Shown piece after piece: positions 34,285 through 44,806 of a stretch of DNA of 64,000 bases. Location: the NCBI GenBank assembly GCA_037127315.1, contig JBBBDQ010000192.1:2446501-2510500 (forward strand), in the 5' to 3' direction. The notes beneath the pieces are model-generated. The model was not told the origin of the DNA. It saw nothing but the letters and a program-made list of their open reading frames with translations, and did not search any database. Position 1 is the first letter of the stretch, and the number at the start of each line of letters is the position of its first letter. This DNA is from Ascarosepion bandense (taxonomy: Eukaryota > Mollusca > Cephalopoda > Sepiida > Sepiidae). The translations under genes were made by a program, and so were the position numbers.

Positions 34285-34309
34285 TTTTCTGTACAGATAT
34301 CAGACACAT

Positions 34310-34440
34310 CAGTCAGTCAGTTAATTACCATATGTGATACATGCTTGGGTAATCATGATTTTTTTAAGGTATGACTATTTAGGCAAAAGATTTTCCTGCA
34401 GTAGGTTGCCATTACTTTTGTGGTAGACTGCCAAACAATG
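34310..34440 (+). pseudogene. Penelope-like element 3' fragment
   Basis: It matches the region just after the GIY-YIG of PLE-1: atgtgatacatgcttgggta, gcaaaagattttcctgcagt and aggttgccattacttttgtg align with the reverse complement of 25210-25115. It carries no long open frame and passes directly into a reversed SINE. Confidence 0.65.
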
Positions 34441-34605
34441 CTATAGAACCCAATCTGTCATGCTATTCAACTCTGGAACTGGAGGGAGAAGATAAAGCTT
34501 TCCCAAGGGTATTTGAGCACAATTGAATGAAACGGATTTGACTGGAATTCAAATTTGGATTTCTGATTTCTCATTCCAAGTCAATATTCATTACGTCACA
34601 TCACA
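34440..34605 (-). mobile_element. tRNA-derived SINE, minus strand
   Basis: The reverse complement shows a degenerate A box, a B-box-like region (ccaaatttgaattcc) and the body caaatacccttgggaaagc, as in 26025-26220. The junction with the PLE fragment on its left is at the same PLE position as in the 25000-25120 copy. Confidence 0.65.
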
Positions 34606-35108
34606 CATCAGACATATATTCTTATTATAACATAATTTTTAACCCAACTTGTATATAAAATTGTAAAACATTATTTTCAGAGGGTCTTATAGATAGATTT
34701 CATTTTATTAAAATTATCATTTAAAATTCATTCTTTGCTCATTTTAATATCAGCTTTGGATTATTTATGAAACCTGTTCCTAAGTGAAAAGTAAGAAATT
34801 ATTAGCAATCAAAATAATAAATTTTTCCACTTAGTATTTTTTAAAAGTTTCACATTAACTTTGGGAGAGGAAAGTAAAATTGCTTAGTAAGTTAATTGTT
34901 AGTTGTGGATCTCACCTGTCAGCATCCACTTAGCCTACTTAGGTGATTCATTTGTTTTGTTTGTTTTCTCTCTTCTTCAATTCTTATAGAATCATGAAGC
35001 AATGTATACATTTCTGAAAATGATTCCAATGATTTGCATCTATCAACTGAGACCCATTATCCACCTCTGCTTTTGCCAATTTTATCTTGTTGATCTTGTT
35101 CTACCCAC
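34606..35108. other. AT-rich spacer
   Basis: No gene or repeat was recognised. Confidence 0.5.
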
Positions 35109-35276
35109 CTTTAAATTTTTCTCTTTCTCTTCTCTCTTCATCACTCATTTCCTTCTTTTTTTGCTTTCTGCTTGAAGAGTTTTGGTTTTGGTTCTCATCT
35201 TTTTCAGTTTTCTTCCTCCAGGCTGTCATTTCAAGATTGTGCTTTCTTGCTATTTGTGTCTCTTGCTGCTTCTGAA
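35109..35276 (-). CDS. Candidate host-gene exon, Lys/Glu/Gln-rich
   Basis: A 168-base minus-strand block lies between an acceptor-like cttatacag (35278-35277) and a strong donor GTGGGT (35108 downwards). It is open throughout in one frame: QKQQETQIARKHNLEMTAWR, then KKTEKDENQNQNSSSRKQKK and EMSDEERREREKF. The sequence looks like a charged, partly coiled or disordered segment of a nuclear or cytoskeletal protein. It is on the same strand as the candidate exons at 27.0-27.7 kb and could belong to one gene, which I could not name. Confidence 0.4.
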
Positions 35277-35750
35277 CTGTATAAGACATAAGCACTTATA
35301 TTTTCACTGCTGCTAGAATTCATGACAACAATGATAACCTTCCTTTGGTTCTTCCTCCAGATGTCTTTAACACTTAACAGATATAAAAAAAACAAAAAGA
35401 AAATATATAAAAAATATGAGAGAGTTTGTAGTAGTTGTAATACATATAAAGATATAAAATTCCTTTACATAGGCATATTAGTAAATAACACGCATATTGT
35501 ATAACATTAATTGTAAAAATAGACTTCAGATATTTAAGTTCTCATTATCAAACCAAAATAGCCTAAATCATTTAAATTCAAAAAAGCATTTTAGATATAG
35601 TTAATAATTACCAGATAAATGGATCCAGTTGATACAATAGCTGAACATTGGTGGTTACATAATCATGATCTATACAAGGGAATTTGAAATTTATTTTTAT
35701 ATATGACATCACTAACAGAGTTTAAGTGTGTGGTTTTTTCAATACACACA

Positions 35751-35783
<33 letters not shown>

Positions 35784-36800
35784 GTGTGTGTGTGTGTGTA
35801 GATATATATCTATGTGTGTGTGTATAAAATTTCAAAGTAAGATAAATAAAACTAAGTAAAATGATATCAGTTCTGAATATATCCAGCCACTTTGAATAAC
35901 TTGGTAACTGATTGTGTAGATTTGATGTAACTTGACAACAAATTAGAAGGTACCTTACTGCACATAACATAATGAGAAGACTTTCTCCTGTAAAGTTAAT
36001 CAGTTGGTAATGAAACACCATAGAGTGAGTTTGTATATTATGTGACTATTGCATTCACAATGATTCAGAGAACAGATTCTACTCACCTTGTGCACAGTTT
36101 TTTGATGAAACATTGCATTGCTTAGGTCAATTTGACTACTTCTAATTTCTGGCTTTTCTCAAAGAACATGATGAGGAACCTCATTTATTCCAAAAGATTA
36201 CTGTGTAGACTGTTTAGAAATGTGATGGGGATGCTGGGATAAATGTGGGAGGTCCTTTAAAGAAGATTAAGTTGCTATTGCTTTAGGTAGGTTAAGTTTT
36301 TGTTAACATTAGATGGCTTCATATGATTAAAAAACATTAGATGGCTTCATGTGATTAAAAAATCACATTTACGGAATGTAAAAATAAAAATTAGACATAA
36401 AACTAAAAAATATGATCCGAATTATAATACTGCATTAATAAACACTTTTGAGGGATAAGTAAATCCTTCAACAAATATATGTAGTTAATTCTTTTATAAC
36501 TTTAAACATTTCATGAAAGTAAAAAAAACTTTCATTATCTGCTGAATTGTTATTTAGACAATGACAAAGGGAAAGTAACAAGAAAAAATGTTAAAAATTA
36601 TGAGAAACTGCATCCTATTGAGAAAAACTAAAGATTCTACTGATCAACATGTTGGCATTGAAACAGCAGAGAAAATCTAAATAATTTATTAAATAATAAG
36701 AACATTTCAGAAAGACATCATGCGTATTTTGTAAAGATAATGATGATGTGAAAAGCAATTTGTAAGACAAGACAAGAAATGACAAGGTCGGTGGTTTAAA
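35277..36800. other. AT-rich spacer with (TA)n/(TG)n microsatellite
   Basis: A compound microsatellite occupies 35748-35825. A duplicated word acattagatggcttcat occurs at about 36309 and 36337. No gene was recognised. Confidence 0.5.
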
Positions 36801-37043
36801 TTAAAGCCAAATTTTATTTGTTACCAAAATAATACAGGTTGTTTTGGTTGGGTCTAAAAATAAAAACAGGTCTCTTATTGACAGAGCAGGCCTCTGGGTT
36901 ATCAGACAGGTAGGTGGGTCATTGTCAGGGCTGGCCTCTGAGTCGTTGTAATGTGTAGGGACATCATCAGTATCTGGCATGAATGGCACAGGCGAGAACA
37001 TTGTTGGTTGGAAATTTGTCATGAAACATTTCAGATTTTGCAT
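36801..37043 (-). other. Open frame of unknown meaning, possibly LTR-derived
   Basis: An 80-codon minus-strand frame has an unusual, non-simple composition (FMPDTDDVPTHYNDSEASPD, PPTCLITQRPALSIRDLFLF). However, its own 3' part contains a consensus polyadenylation signal (AATAAAAT) before the stop, and no splice site frames it convincingly. It could be a fragment of an LTR or a repeat. Confidence 0.2.
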
Positions 37044-38258
37044 TAAAAAGAAACCATGAAAAAGAGAAAAGTTTAAAAATCAAACACAGGCTTGTGGGGA
37101 TGTGTATACATACATACAAATAGTTACACCAGTAACATAATGATGAAAGAATGTTTTTTTACACAACAATTATTTATGTTCAACATAATCTCTACCCTTG
37201 TCAATATATTCAGTAGTGAATATTAATCATACATACTGAACATTATACAATGAACATTTTGGCTCCAAATTCAGCTAATGACTATATGTTAAGCTGTGAA
37301 CTTATTCATACACTGTTGTATGAAAAAAAAGAAGAGATTTTGTGTTGCCATTTAATATAAAGCAACAACAGAAGGAAAATCACAATTGCTACCAACTTTA
37401 TTGAAGAATTCTGCTCAGAGATGCGAGGCAGTTTTCAGAAATTGTTTTTCTTCAGTAAAATAAACAGTGGAAAAGTATTTAATGTTTAAATCAGATAAAA
37501 CATACACCAGAGGACATTGGTGAAACAGGATTAATAACAATTGCAATCAAGATACTAGTTCAAATTAAATGTGGCAAATCAAATTAAATAGTTGAAATTT
37601 AAGAATCTAAATTTTTTTCTTATCTTCAACATTAGAAAAATTAATACTTCAATAATAATTATAAAGAAATATTTTAAATCATGATTTTGATAACTTTTAA
37701 TTTATTTTGCTTTAAACCTTTTTCTCAAGATTAGTATATTTTATTTTTAGTAACTATTGCAGAATAATGTTTTATGCCTGTCATAATTACAAGGAAGTAC
37801 TAGAAAATTTCTTAGTTCAACTAAATTCTGATGAGTCATCATTTGATTAGATTTTGGGAAATGTCCAAAACTGAGAACTTTTCAGCACACTTGTTAATTT
37901 GTTCACTCTTCTGTGATACTTTCATTGCAGATTTGGGTGTGGAGTGTCTATCAGACTGCTAATTTTTACAAAACACCATCATTTCTGTGAACATATCTAT
38001 TTTAACATATCTACAATATCTACCAATTAGTGATTAACTTGGTCACCACAAAATTAATTCCTAATGATTCTTTTTGTGTGATCAGTAACAATAAAATCAA
38101 TTTGTGCATGCTGTTGCAGAAATAAGAAAACAGTTTAAAAATCAATGTGTTTCTTAATTATTTTAATTCTTTTTCTTGATTAAATTCATAAAATTTACAA
38201 AATGGTAATAAATTATAATTATTTTTGAGAATTTAAAAAAGAAAATAGATTATGTATG
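37044..38258. other. AT-rich spacer
   Basis: Nothing was recognised on either strand. Confidence 0.55.
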
Positions 38259-38460
38259 CCACTACTCAGGTCAGTTGCGGTTAGTTTTGATCCAGTTAGC
38301 TGGTTGTAGATTGACTCTGTTCATGGTGATCTCCCTTGTCCAACGTTGTGTTGATTGATCACAAGGTAGTCACATGAGTTTTCCACTAGCTGTCTCTCTG
38401 CCGAACTAAACCAAACTGGGAAGCGTGCACACAATTGAATAATAAAAGAAAGAAATATAG

Positions 38461-39170
38461 TATAGTGGGTTGCTTATCTATTCTTTTTCAAGTTGTAGTG
38501 GGATTCCGTTCTAGTGAAGGGTAATTGTATACTGCTGCAGGTTAACAGAATTTGGCCTTGTGGTAGATAGCCCACTATAAGTCATAAAATGATTATAAAA
38601 TCAAGAAAAGGCAATTTGAGTAGAAAAATAGCATTTTTATATATACACATATCAATTAATGTTTTTACAATTAAAGTAATAATAGGTTCAATAGGTTCAA
38701 TAATAGGTTCAATAATAGGTAATGTTTTTACAATAAAGTAATAATAGGTTCAACGTAGGTTAAAATGTTCATGGCAAATAATAAGCTGAAAGAGATTTAA
38801 GGCTTAGGAATGTGGGGAGCGTGTAAATATGGAATGTCTTTGATGTAGTCGCTCCTTAGGTCAGTAAGTAGTTTTGAGACAGGGAAGTTGGTCTGTCTGG
38901 GTGCTTTCTGTCTGGGCTTTTTATATGTACTTTTTGGATCAAAGCAGCTCATTTGTGATTTCACACTTATATTTGATTCTGGGCTTCCCATTGACTGATA
39001 AATAAAATTCACGTAGGCTCGCAAAATTGAAATTTAATATTTGATTAATTTTTATTTTTAACCGGAACATCTGTGCAAACCTGGATGCGCACCGTCGAGT
39101 TTTGGTCATTTGCCCTTTTGTCGTGAGAGAGCAAACATCCGGTCCCTCACTTTTGCTTGGTATCACCACA
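38461..39170 (+). repeat. Left LTR of the nested element
   Basis: It begins tatagtgggttgcttatct and ends ttgcttggtatcaccaca. Shared with the right LTR are aatgtggggagcgtgtaaat, agtcgctccttaggtcagta, aaccggaacatctg and tcgtgagagagcaaacatcc. It contains an aataataggttcaa tandem array (38675-38755) not seen in the right LTR. Confidence 0.8.
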
Positions 39171-40276
39171 TAATTTTTGTCCCAGAAAACGGAATTGTTT
39201 TTTTTTGGTATCTGTTGTCACTTTTTTTCAAAGAGGAGTTTTTTGTTTTCTTTTTGTTTGTTTGGGTTTTTTATTTTCTTTTTTCCGTTTTCTTTTGAAA
39301 TAAAAATATGTGTTTTCTTTCTTCCATTTAACCGTTTTACCTAACTTAGTTTCCTGGGTACAAGAGGGGGAGAATTCTTGATTTGATGGAATGTTTTGGT
39401 TTTCGGTTCTTGTTGAAAGGGCTTGGTAGTGAATTTTTTTGTGGGACTAGCCATGGGTTGGTTTGGTTTGTTGTAGTTTCTTTTGCGTCCATTGCCGTTT
39501 TGAATTTCTGTTGCAGGGAAATATTCATATTTCGCTGAAAGTCCAAATTCTTTTTTTTTTTTGTTGTGGGAATAGTCATGGGTTGGTTAGTTCTGATTTG
39601 TTGAAGTTTCTTCAGCGTCTGTTGCCATTTTGAGTTTGTGCTATAGAGAAATATTCAAATTTCACTAAAAGTCCAAACAAAAATTTTTGTGTGTATATAT
39701 ATGGGTGTTGAACCCCTGTCGGGTAGTCACTAGTTTATGGTGGGTTTGTCGTTCTTTTAGATTCACAAGTGTCTATTCGACTGTTTTTTGTTTCTTTTTC
39801 TCTTTTTTTTCTGTTGTTTTTCAGTTTTTTGTTTTTCTGTTGTTTTTCCGTTTTTTGTTCTTTTCGTTCATTTTGTTCTTTCTGTTTGTTCTGCTTTTTT
39901 TATTTTCCTTTTTCTTTCTTTCATTTTTTTTCTTTTTTTTCTTTCATTTTTTTTTTTTTTCATTATTAATTGTTTGTGCCGGGGGCCTATTTACTTTTCA
40001 ACCATGTGTCTGAAGCACATTCGTTGTGAGTCTGATGGACGTTAGGTTTTTCATTTTGGTGCTGACAGACATTAAGTTTTTCATTGCCATGGTTGCTGAG
40101 AAGATGGGTAGGTGCGTTGACCGGGAGAAGGTTGTGTTGAAAATCCACGTGTTCGTCACCAGTTTATCTGGGGGACATCAAGTTCACCAGTTTATCTGGG
40201 GAACGTCAGGGTATACCAATTTATCTGGTGGAAATGTCTTTGTGCGTGTTCATATCATGTCGGGTAGTCACCACTT
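39171..40276. other. Internal region of the nested LTR element
   Basis: It is non-coding. It holds a T-rich, almost pure pyrimidine tract (39781-39965), a two-unit repeat with acgttaggtttttcatt (40033-40086) and a three-unit repeat of about 30 bases built on ccagtttatctgggg (40157-40240). Confidence 0.7.
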
Positions 40277-40988
40277 TATAGTGAGCTATTCCAACGTGAT
40301 CCGAACACGACTTTAAAATTTGTTTATGGCAACAATGGTGAAAGATAATTTGTGCTTAAGGAATCAAAAATGGAGTGGAGGTATGTGGTGAATGTTCATT
40401 TTGAGCTTTCCACTCCTAGGGTCTGTAAGTCAATAAGTTATTTTGTGAGGAAATAGTCTTTGAATATGGGTACAACAAACTTTAAAATGTTAATGGTGAT
40501 ATGGTGAAAGAGTAATTATAAAGCTTAGGAATGTGGGGAGCGTGTAAATATGGAATGTCATTGATGTAGTCGCTCCTTAGGTCAGTAAGTAGTTTTGAGA
40601 CAGGGAAGAAGGTAAGGAGAGGTGAAGGGAGGCGAACGTAATAGCCGCTTGACTTGGTCAAGGGAGATACTAATTACATTCGTCTCTCTGGATCTCTGCA
40701 TTGGTCTGTCTGTTTGGGTGCTTTCTGTCTCGGTTTTTTATATCTACTCTTTGGATCAAAGCAGCTCATTTGTGATTTCACACTTATATTTGATTCTGGG
40801 CTTTCCATTGACTGATAAATAAAATTCATGTAGGCTCACGAAATTGAAATTTAATATTTGATTAATTTTTATTTTTCAACCGGAACATCTGCGCGAACCT
40901 GGATGTGCACCGTCGAGTTTTGGTCATTTGCCCTTTTGTCGTGAGAGAGCAAACATCCGGTCCCCCACTTTTGCTTGGTATCACCACA
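40277..40988 (+). repeat. Right LTR of the nested element
   Basis: It begins tatagtgagctattcc and ends like the left LTR. It has a private insertion of about 100 bases (about 40608-40705) containing gccgcttgacttggtcaagg. Many differences from the left LTR imply that the insertion is not recent. Confidence 0.75.
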
Positions 40989-42668
40989 ATAGCACCAAGA
41001 AAAATAAGTGGACCGACATCTGAAGTGTTATAAAATAAGGTCTTTATATACAGAAAGTAATTCACACAATAGTCTGTTGGATAATTCCCAATCCCTGCTT
41101 CTATCAAGCTGGTAGTAGAACGGAAGTCTCTTAAGTAAATCAAATTGTTCTCCTAAGCAATAAACGAAAAATCTGGTTAGTCGCAGTACACTGCTCCGAA
41201 CAGAGTTCTAAGTTCGTCATAAGTCTAGTCAACTTGATTCTTGTTTTCCGGAATGTTGTCGAAATTGCTGAAGTGCTGGGTTATGGGTAGGTTGGCGTGG
41301 TTCGTCTTTGAAATCGGAATCAAGGTGGATTTCTTGTTCCGGGCCGGATCACTCTCACCAAAAACTTTGTTCATTTGGCAATTTCAAACTTTGTCTGCAA
41401 AGTCTCTTTGTGTCTGTTTTTAACTCTGGTTGGTTGATTGGCGACAGGCTTCTCTATGGTTGGCACCCAACGGCATGGCAATTATCTCTCTGTCTCTTTA
41501 CTTCTTCAGCTGGGAACTGTCTTTGGCAGGTGGCGATTTTTCTATAGTTGGCACCCAACTGCATGGCAATTATCTCTCTGTCATTACAACTCTGGGCCAG
41601 GAACTCAAACTGCAAACTCCAACTCCAATTGGAACTTCACTGATTTTGGTTCCTCGGTACCCTGTATTTATGCCCATGTCATTGTGTGGGGCTGACGGAC
41701 GCTGGGTGTCTAACCCCTCATCTTGGCAACCAATAGAATGCTGAGGTTAGCTGCTACTCATTGTTGCCTTCGGTTTACCCAATGGGATTAATCTTATTTC
41801 CATGACCTCAACTGCTGGTTGTCTCCCCCTTTCAGGAGCTGGTTCACAGGACCAATGAGATTCCTCTCAGTCTTATAACATCATCTTCCCATACCCCTTT
41901 TCTGGGCTGGACTTAATCGGCGAACTTACTTTCTCATAAAACAATTACGGGGATTTTTTTTAATCAATCACTATTAACCTTTTTGAACTATGTCTCTTCC
42001 TTGTTTCACCCAAAACAACTAGACAAGACAAGAGTCTGTGGGCATTGTCACTTAGATAAGAATTTCCGGATTGCATCTGCGTTTCTAGTATCTATTTTCG
42101 AGTCACAGATATTTTCAGATGACAGAAAATATTTTTGTTATCTGTTTTCTTTTTCTCTTCTGTTTAATGTCAGGCCAATCAGACTGATTTTCCATCTTTT
42201 TTGTTATCAATTCTACTGAGTCAAAGGAATTTTCATTCACCTAATTTCAGATATGACCCCTAAATGTCTCTGCGCTGAATCACTAGCCCAGCCTTGACTC
42301 TGAATTAGAAATTGGTTATATATTTCTCTTTAAAAATCATGAGAGCAAGACAATGCCTTTGAGTACAATAATAAAAAGTAAAACCTCCTTTCCAACATCT
42401 ATTGTTCTTTGTACTCTATGAAATTAAAAACAAATCTATTTCTCTTTTCTTTCTTTTCTTTCTCTCTCTCCTTCTTAGGTTTGGAATAACAACAGAGAAA
42501 CAGAACTTGTTACCTTTTGTTTCTTTTTCTTTGCTCATATTTGGAGAATAAAGAAAAATTCTTTTAGTATGTTTTCTTCTGATCTATCATAGTAATTAAT
42601 TAAAAGATTTTCCAATTATAGTTAATAATTAATTAATAAAATTAATTAATAAAATTAATTCCGCTAAA

Positions 42669-44236
42669 TATTGTTACAATGAGCAGAAAATCTTTAAAAT
42701 CTTTCTTGACTTTTGGAACACTTTGACTGTTAGTTTTTATTTTTTGTTTTTCATTCTTTTATAAATATTGCCATGACATATGTGATGGAGAAACAGTAGA
42801 CACACACCCCTTCACATATCACACACAAACCAACAGTAGATACACATCCCCTTCCCACATCATACATAAGCCATATGAGCATAGGCAAAAAACAGAAGGA
42901 GCAGCAGATAAAAGAAGCAAAGCAATTGACTGAGAATAACCAATCAGCAAGCTGGAAAATTTAAGTGCCAAAATATGCAGATCATGAGGTGAATCAGTAG
43001 CCTGCTGACTCTCGACAGGTTAAGTCATACTGATTGCGACCCTAAGAAATTAGATGAGACTACACATTTCCCAAGGCAGAAAATTAGATGAGACTACACA
43101 TTTCCCAAGGCAGAAAACAAGTCATATCGTTCCAGTTGCCAAGAATGTAACAAAGACAGTTTCTTGCAGAATATAGCCGTTGCACTGAAAGATCCTGAAA
43201 GAAGGAGAAAGAAGACCTAATGCCAGAAAATATAATTCCCAGCCGTCAGAGAGAGAAGGAAGACAATTGACAAAGCTGTTCATTAAAATATAAAAGAAAA
43301 GAAGAATAAAACAAAAAAGAAAAGAAAAGGGAGAGAGAAGTGAAAAGAAGAGGACCATAAGATAAGTCATTATATTCATCCCCCACCGCAGCTTAGCATC
43401 AGCTTACAACCACCACAAAAATATTGTGTTCATACAAACATCTTCACATATGTCGAAATAGAATATAGCAATATGGTCTATGTTGCATTGATGGTTTGCT
43501 TTGTCGCTCCTCATCATCTTATTATTGAATAAGAACAATATCATTTTTATTCCCCACTTCCCATATCTGTTATTCACCCCCTTTTTCTTTGTTCATGAAA
43601 TTGTTATATTTTATGTTTGGTGTTTGATTGTTCATTCATGGTCAATGGTCGGTTCAATGTGTCATTTAGGGGAGCCGGAAATATTATTTTATTTTTATAA
43701 TCTTTGTCTATTCCGCCAATGAACTTTCAGTGTAAAGGAGAAAACCCTAGCATTTTAATGAAACATTAAAATATAAGAGCAAAAGCTTCATCGCTGCGGA
43801 ATATCCAATCTATACTAAGTAGGGATCTATGACACATATTTAATGTTCATAATTTGGAACCATAAAAAATGTTATTAATCTTCTTTGCTGAGAACATTAA
43901 ATTGGTGTAATGCAGAATATTTTCAATATTTATATCATGCAATCTAAAACATGATAAAACAAGTTACCTTGAACTTCATTGACTAACAACACATATAATG
44001 CATTATTAATTTATATCTTGTTAGTTTCAATAAATTTTTAGTGAATATGACAAAATGTCAAGGATTCAATCATGGAAAATGTTGTGGTTACATTTAGCCT
44101 TGTATTATTTTTTCTTTTTTTTAATAATTTCACCCCAAGCAAGGCAATAATTTCACTAAGATGCAAGAAGTTACTGGAAGTAATGGCTGATGGAGAATAT
44201 TGCCTTTTCTTATTTCATGTTTTCCACTGACATGAA
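42669..44236. other. Spacer of moderate AT content
   Basis: A perfect tandem duplication of about 35 bases (gaaattagatgagactacac..., 43045-43116) is present, and 42770-42860 holds a diverged repeat of cagtaga-cacacatccccttc. No gene was recognised, although parts near 42920-43740 could belong to an unrecognised LTR. Confidence 0.45.
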
Positions 44237-44391
44237 TGTAGTAATATCATGGAACTATTTTCCTACATGCAATTTACAGCTAACCCCTTGGTGTAGGAAT
44301 CGACAAGTAACACTTTCACTTCACGCCTGGCATGCCTTAGAACAATATGTATATCCTCTTTATGTAAATATGTCAAATAAATCTCAATTCA
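44237..44391 (+). repeat. Gypsy-2 5' LTR
   Basis: It starts TGTAGTAATATCATGG and ends CTCAATTCA, with AATAAA near its end (aaataaatctc) and a TATA-poor promoter region. It pairs with 53275-53429. Confidence 0.9.
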
Positions 44392-44425
44392 CGTGTGATC
44401 TTTTTGTGCTTGACTGACCGCCTTC

Positions 44426-44806
44426 TTGAATCTGCTACTACCACTCTCTTTTCATAACATTCTTGCAACGTGTTTACATTCTATCTCTATGATATCTTGT
44501 AACGATATTCCTTTAATGGATTGGGAAACTCCAAATCTGGCCGAAACTTTTAAACTATTCAAACAACGTTTGGAACTGTATTTTATTCTTAACAAAATAA
44601 AAACAGAACAACAAGTAAACTACATTTTACTGCAAATCGGTAATGAAGGACTGAAAAGGTTCAACACATGGTCATTGATGGAGGAGGAAAAACTTTCTCC
44701 TGAAATTATTTTTAATAGATTCATAGATCAGCTAGAACCAAAAGAAAATTTCAGAGTCAATTGTTTAAAACTAATGTTGTATAAACAGAAACAAGAAGAG
44801 TGTTAG
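44426..44806 (+). pseudogene. Gypsy-2 gag N-terminal part
   Basis: The conserved part probably starts at MDWETPNLAETFKLFKQRLE (about 44516), a motif common at the start of gag in this type of Gypsy element, and continues to KLMLYKQKQEE. A one-base frame change at about 44795 separates it from the rest of gag, which continues in the next open frame (VLDDFVNRCRQLTQRC). Gag would form the RNA-packaging particle. Confidence 0.75.

Larger units (their letters stand above)
38461..40988 (+). mobile_element. Non-autonomous LTR retroelement (no coding) nested in element C
   Basis: Two direct repeats of 710 and 712 bases (38461-39170 and 40277-40988) enclose about 1.1 kb without coding potential. The tetranucleotide ATAG lies on both sides (38457-38460 and 40989-40992) and fits a 4-bp target duplication. 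The host element sequence is exactly continuous when the block is removed. No gag or pol is present, so it would depend on another element's proteins (LARD/TRIM-like). The strand is arbitrary because no PBS was identified with confidence. Confidence 0.75.
38259..42668 (-). mobile_element. Element C: third copy of the A-family repeat, split by an LTR element
   Basis: Segments 38259-38460 and 40993-42668 are collinear with the reverse complement of element A and with element B. The first segment has ccactactcagg and gtccaacgttgtgttgatt. The second begins with caccaagaaaaataagtgga, exactly continuing the first. It contains fewer tandem units than A (about 41390-41600), the promoter-like block (about 41640-41710) and the taattaataaaattaatt end. 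A 2528-base LTR element lies between the segments. Confidence 0.75.

Noticed and set aside
37828..37870. CTGATGAG word as another hammerhead
   Set aside because: No GAAAC strand or pairing stems follow at a usable distance.
39687..40045. Phe-rich open frames of up to 108 codons
   Set aside because: They translate a pyrimidine tract and have no domain; both flanks are LTR-element sequence.
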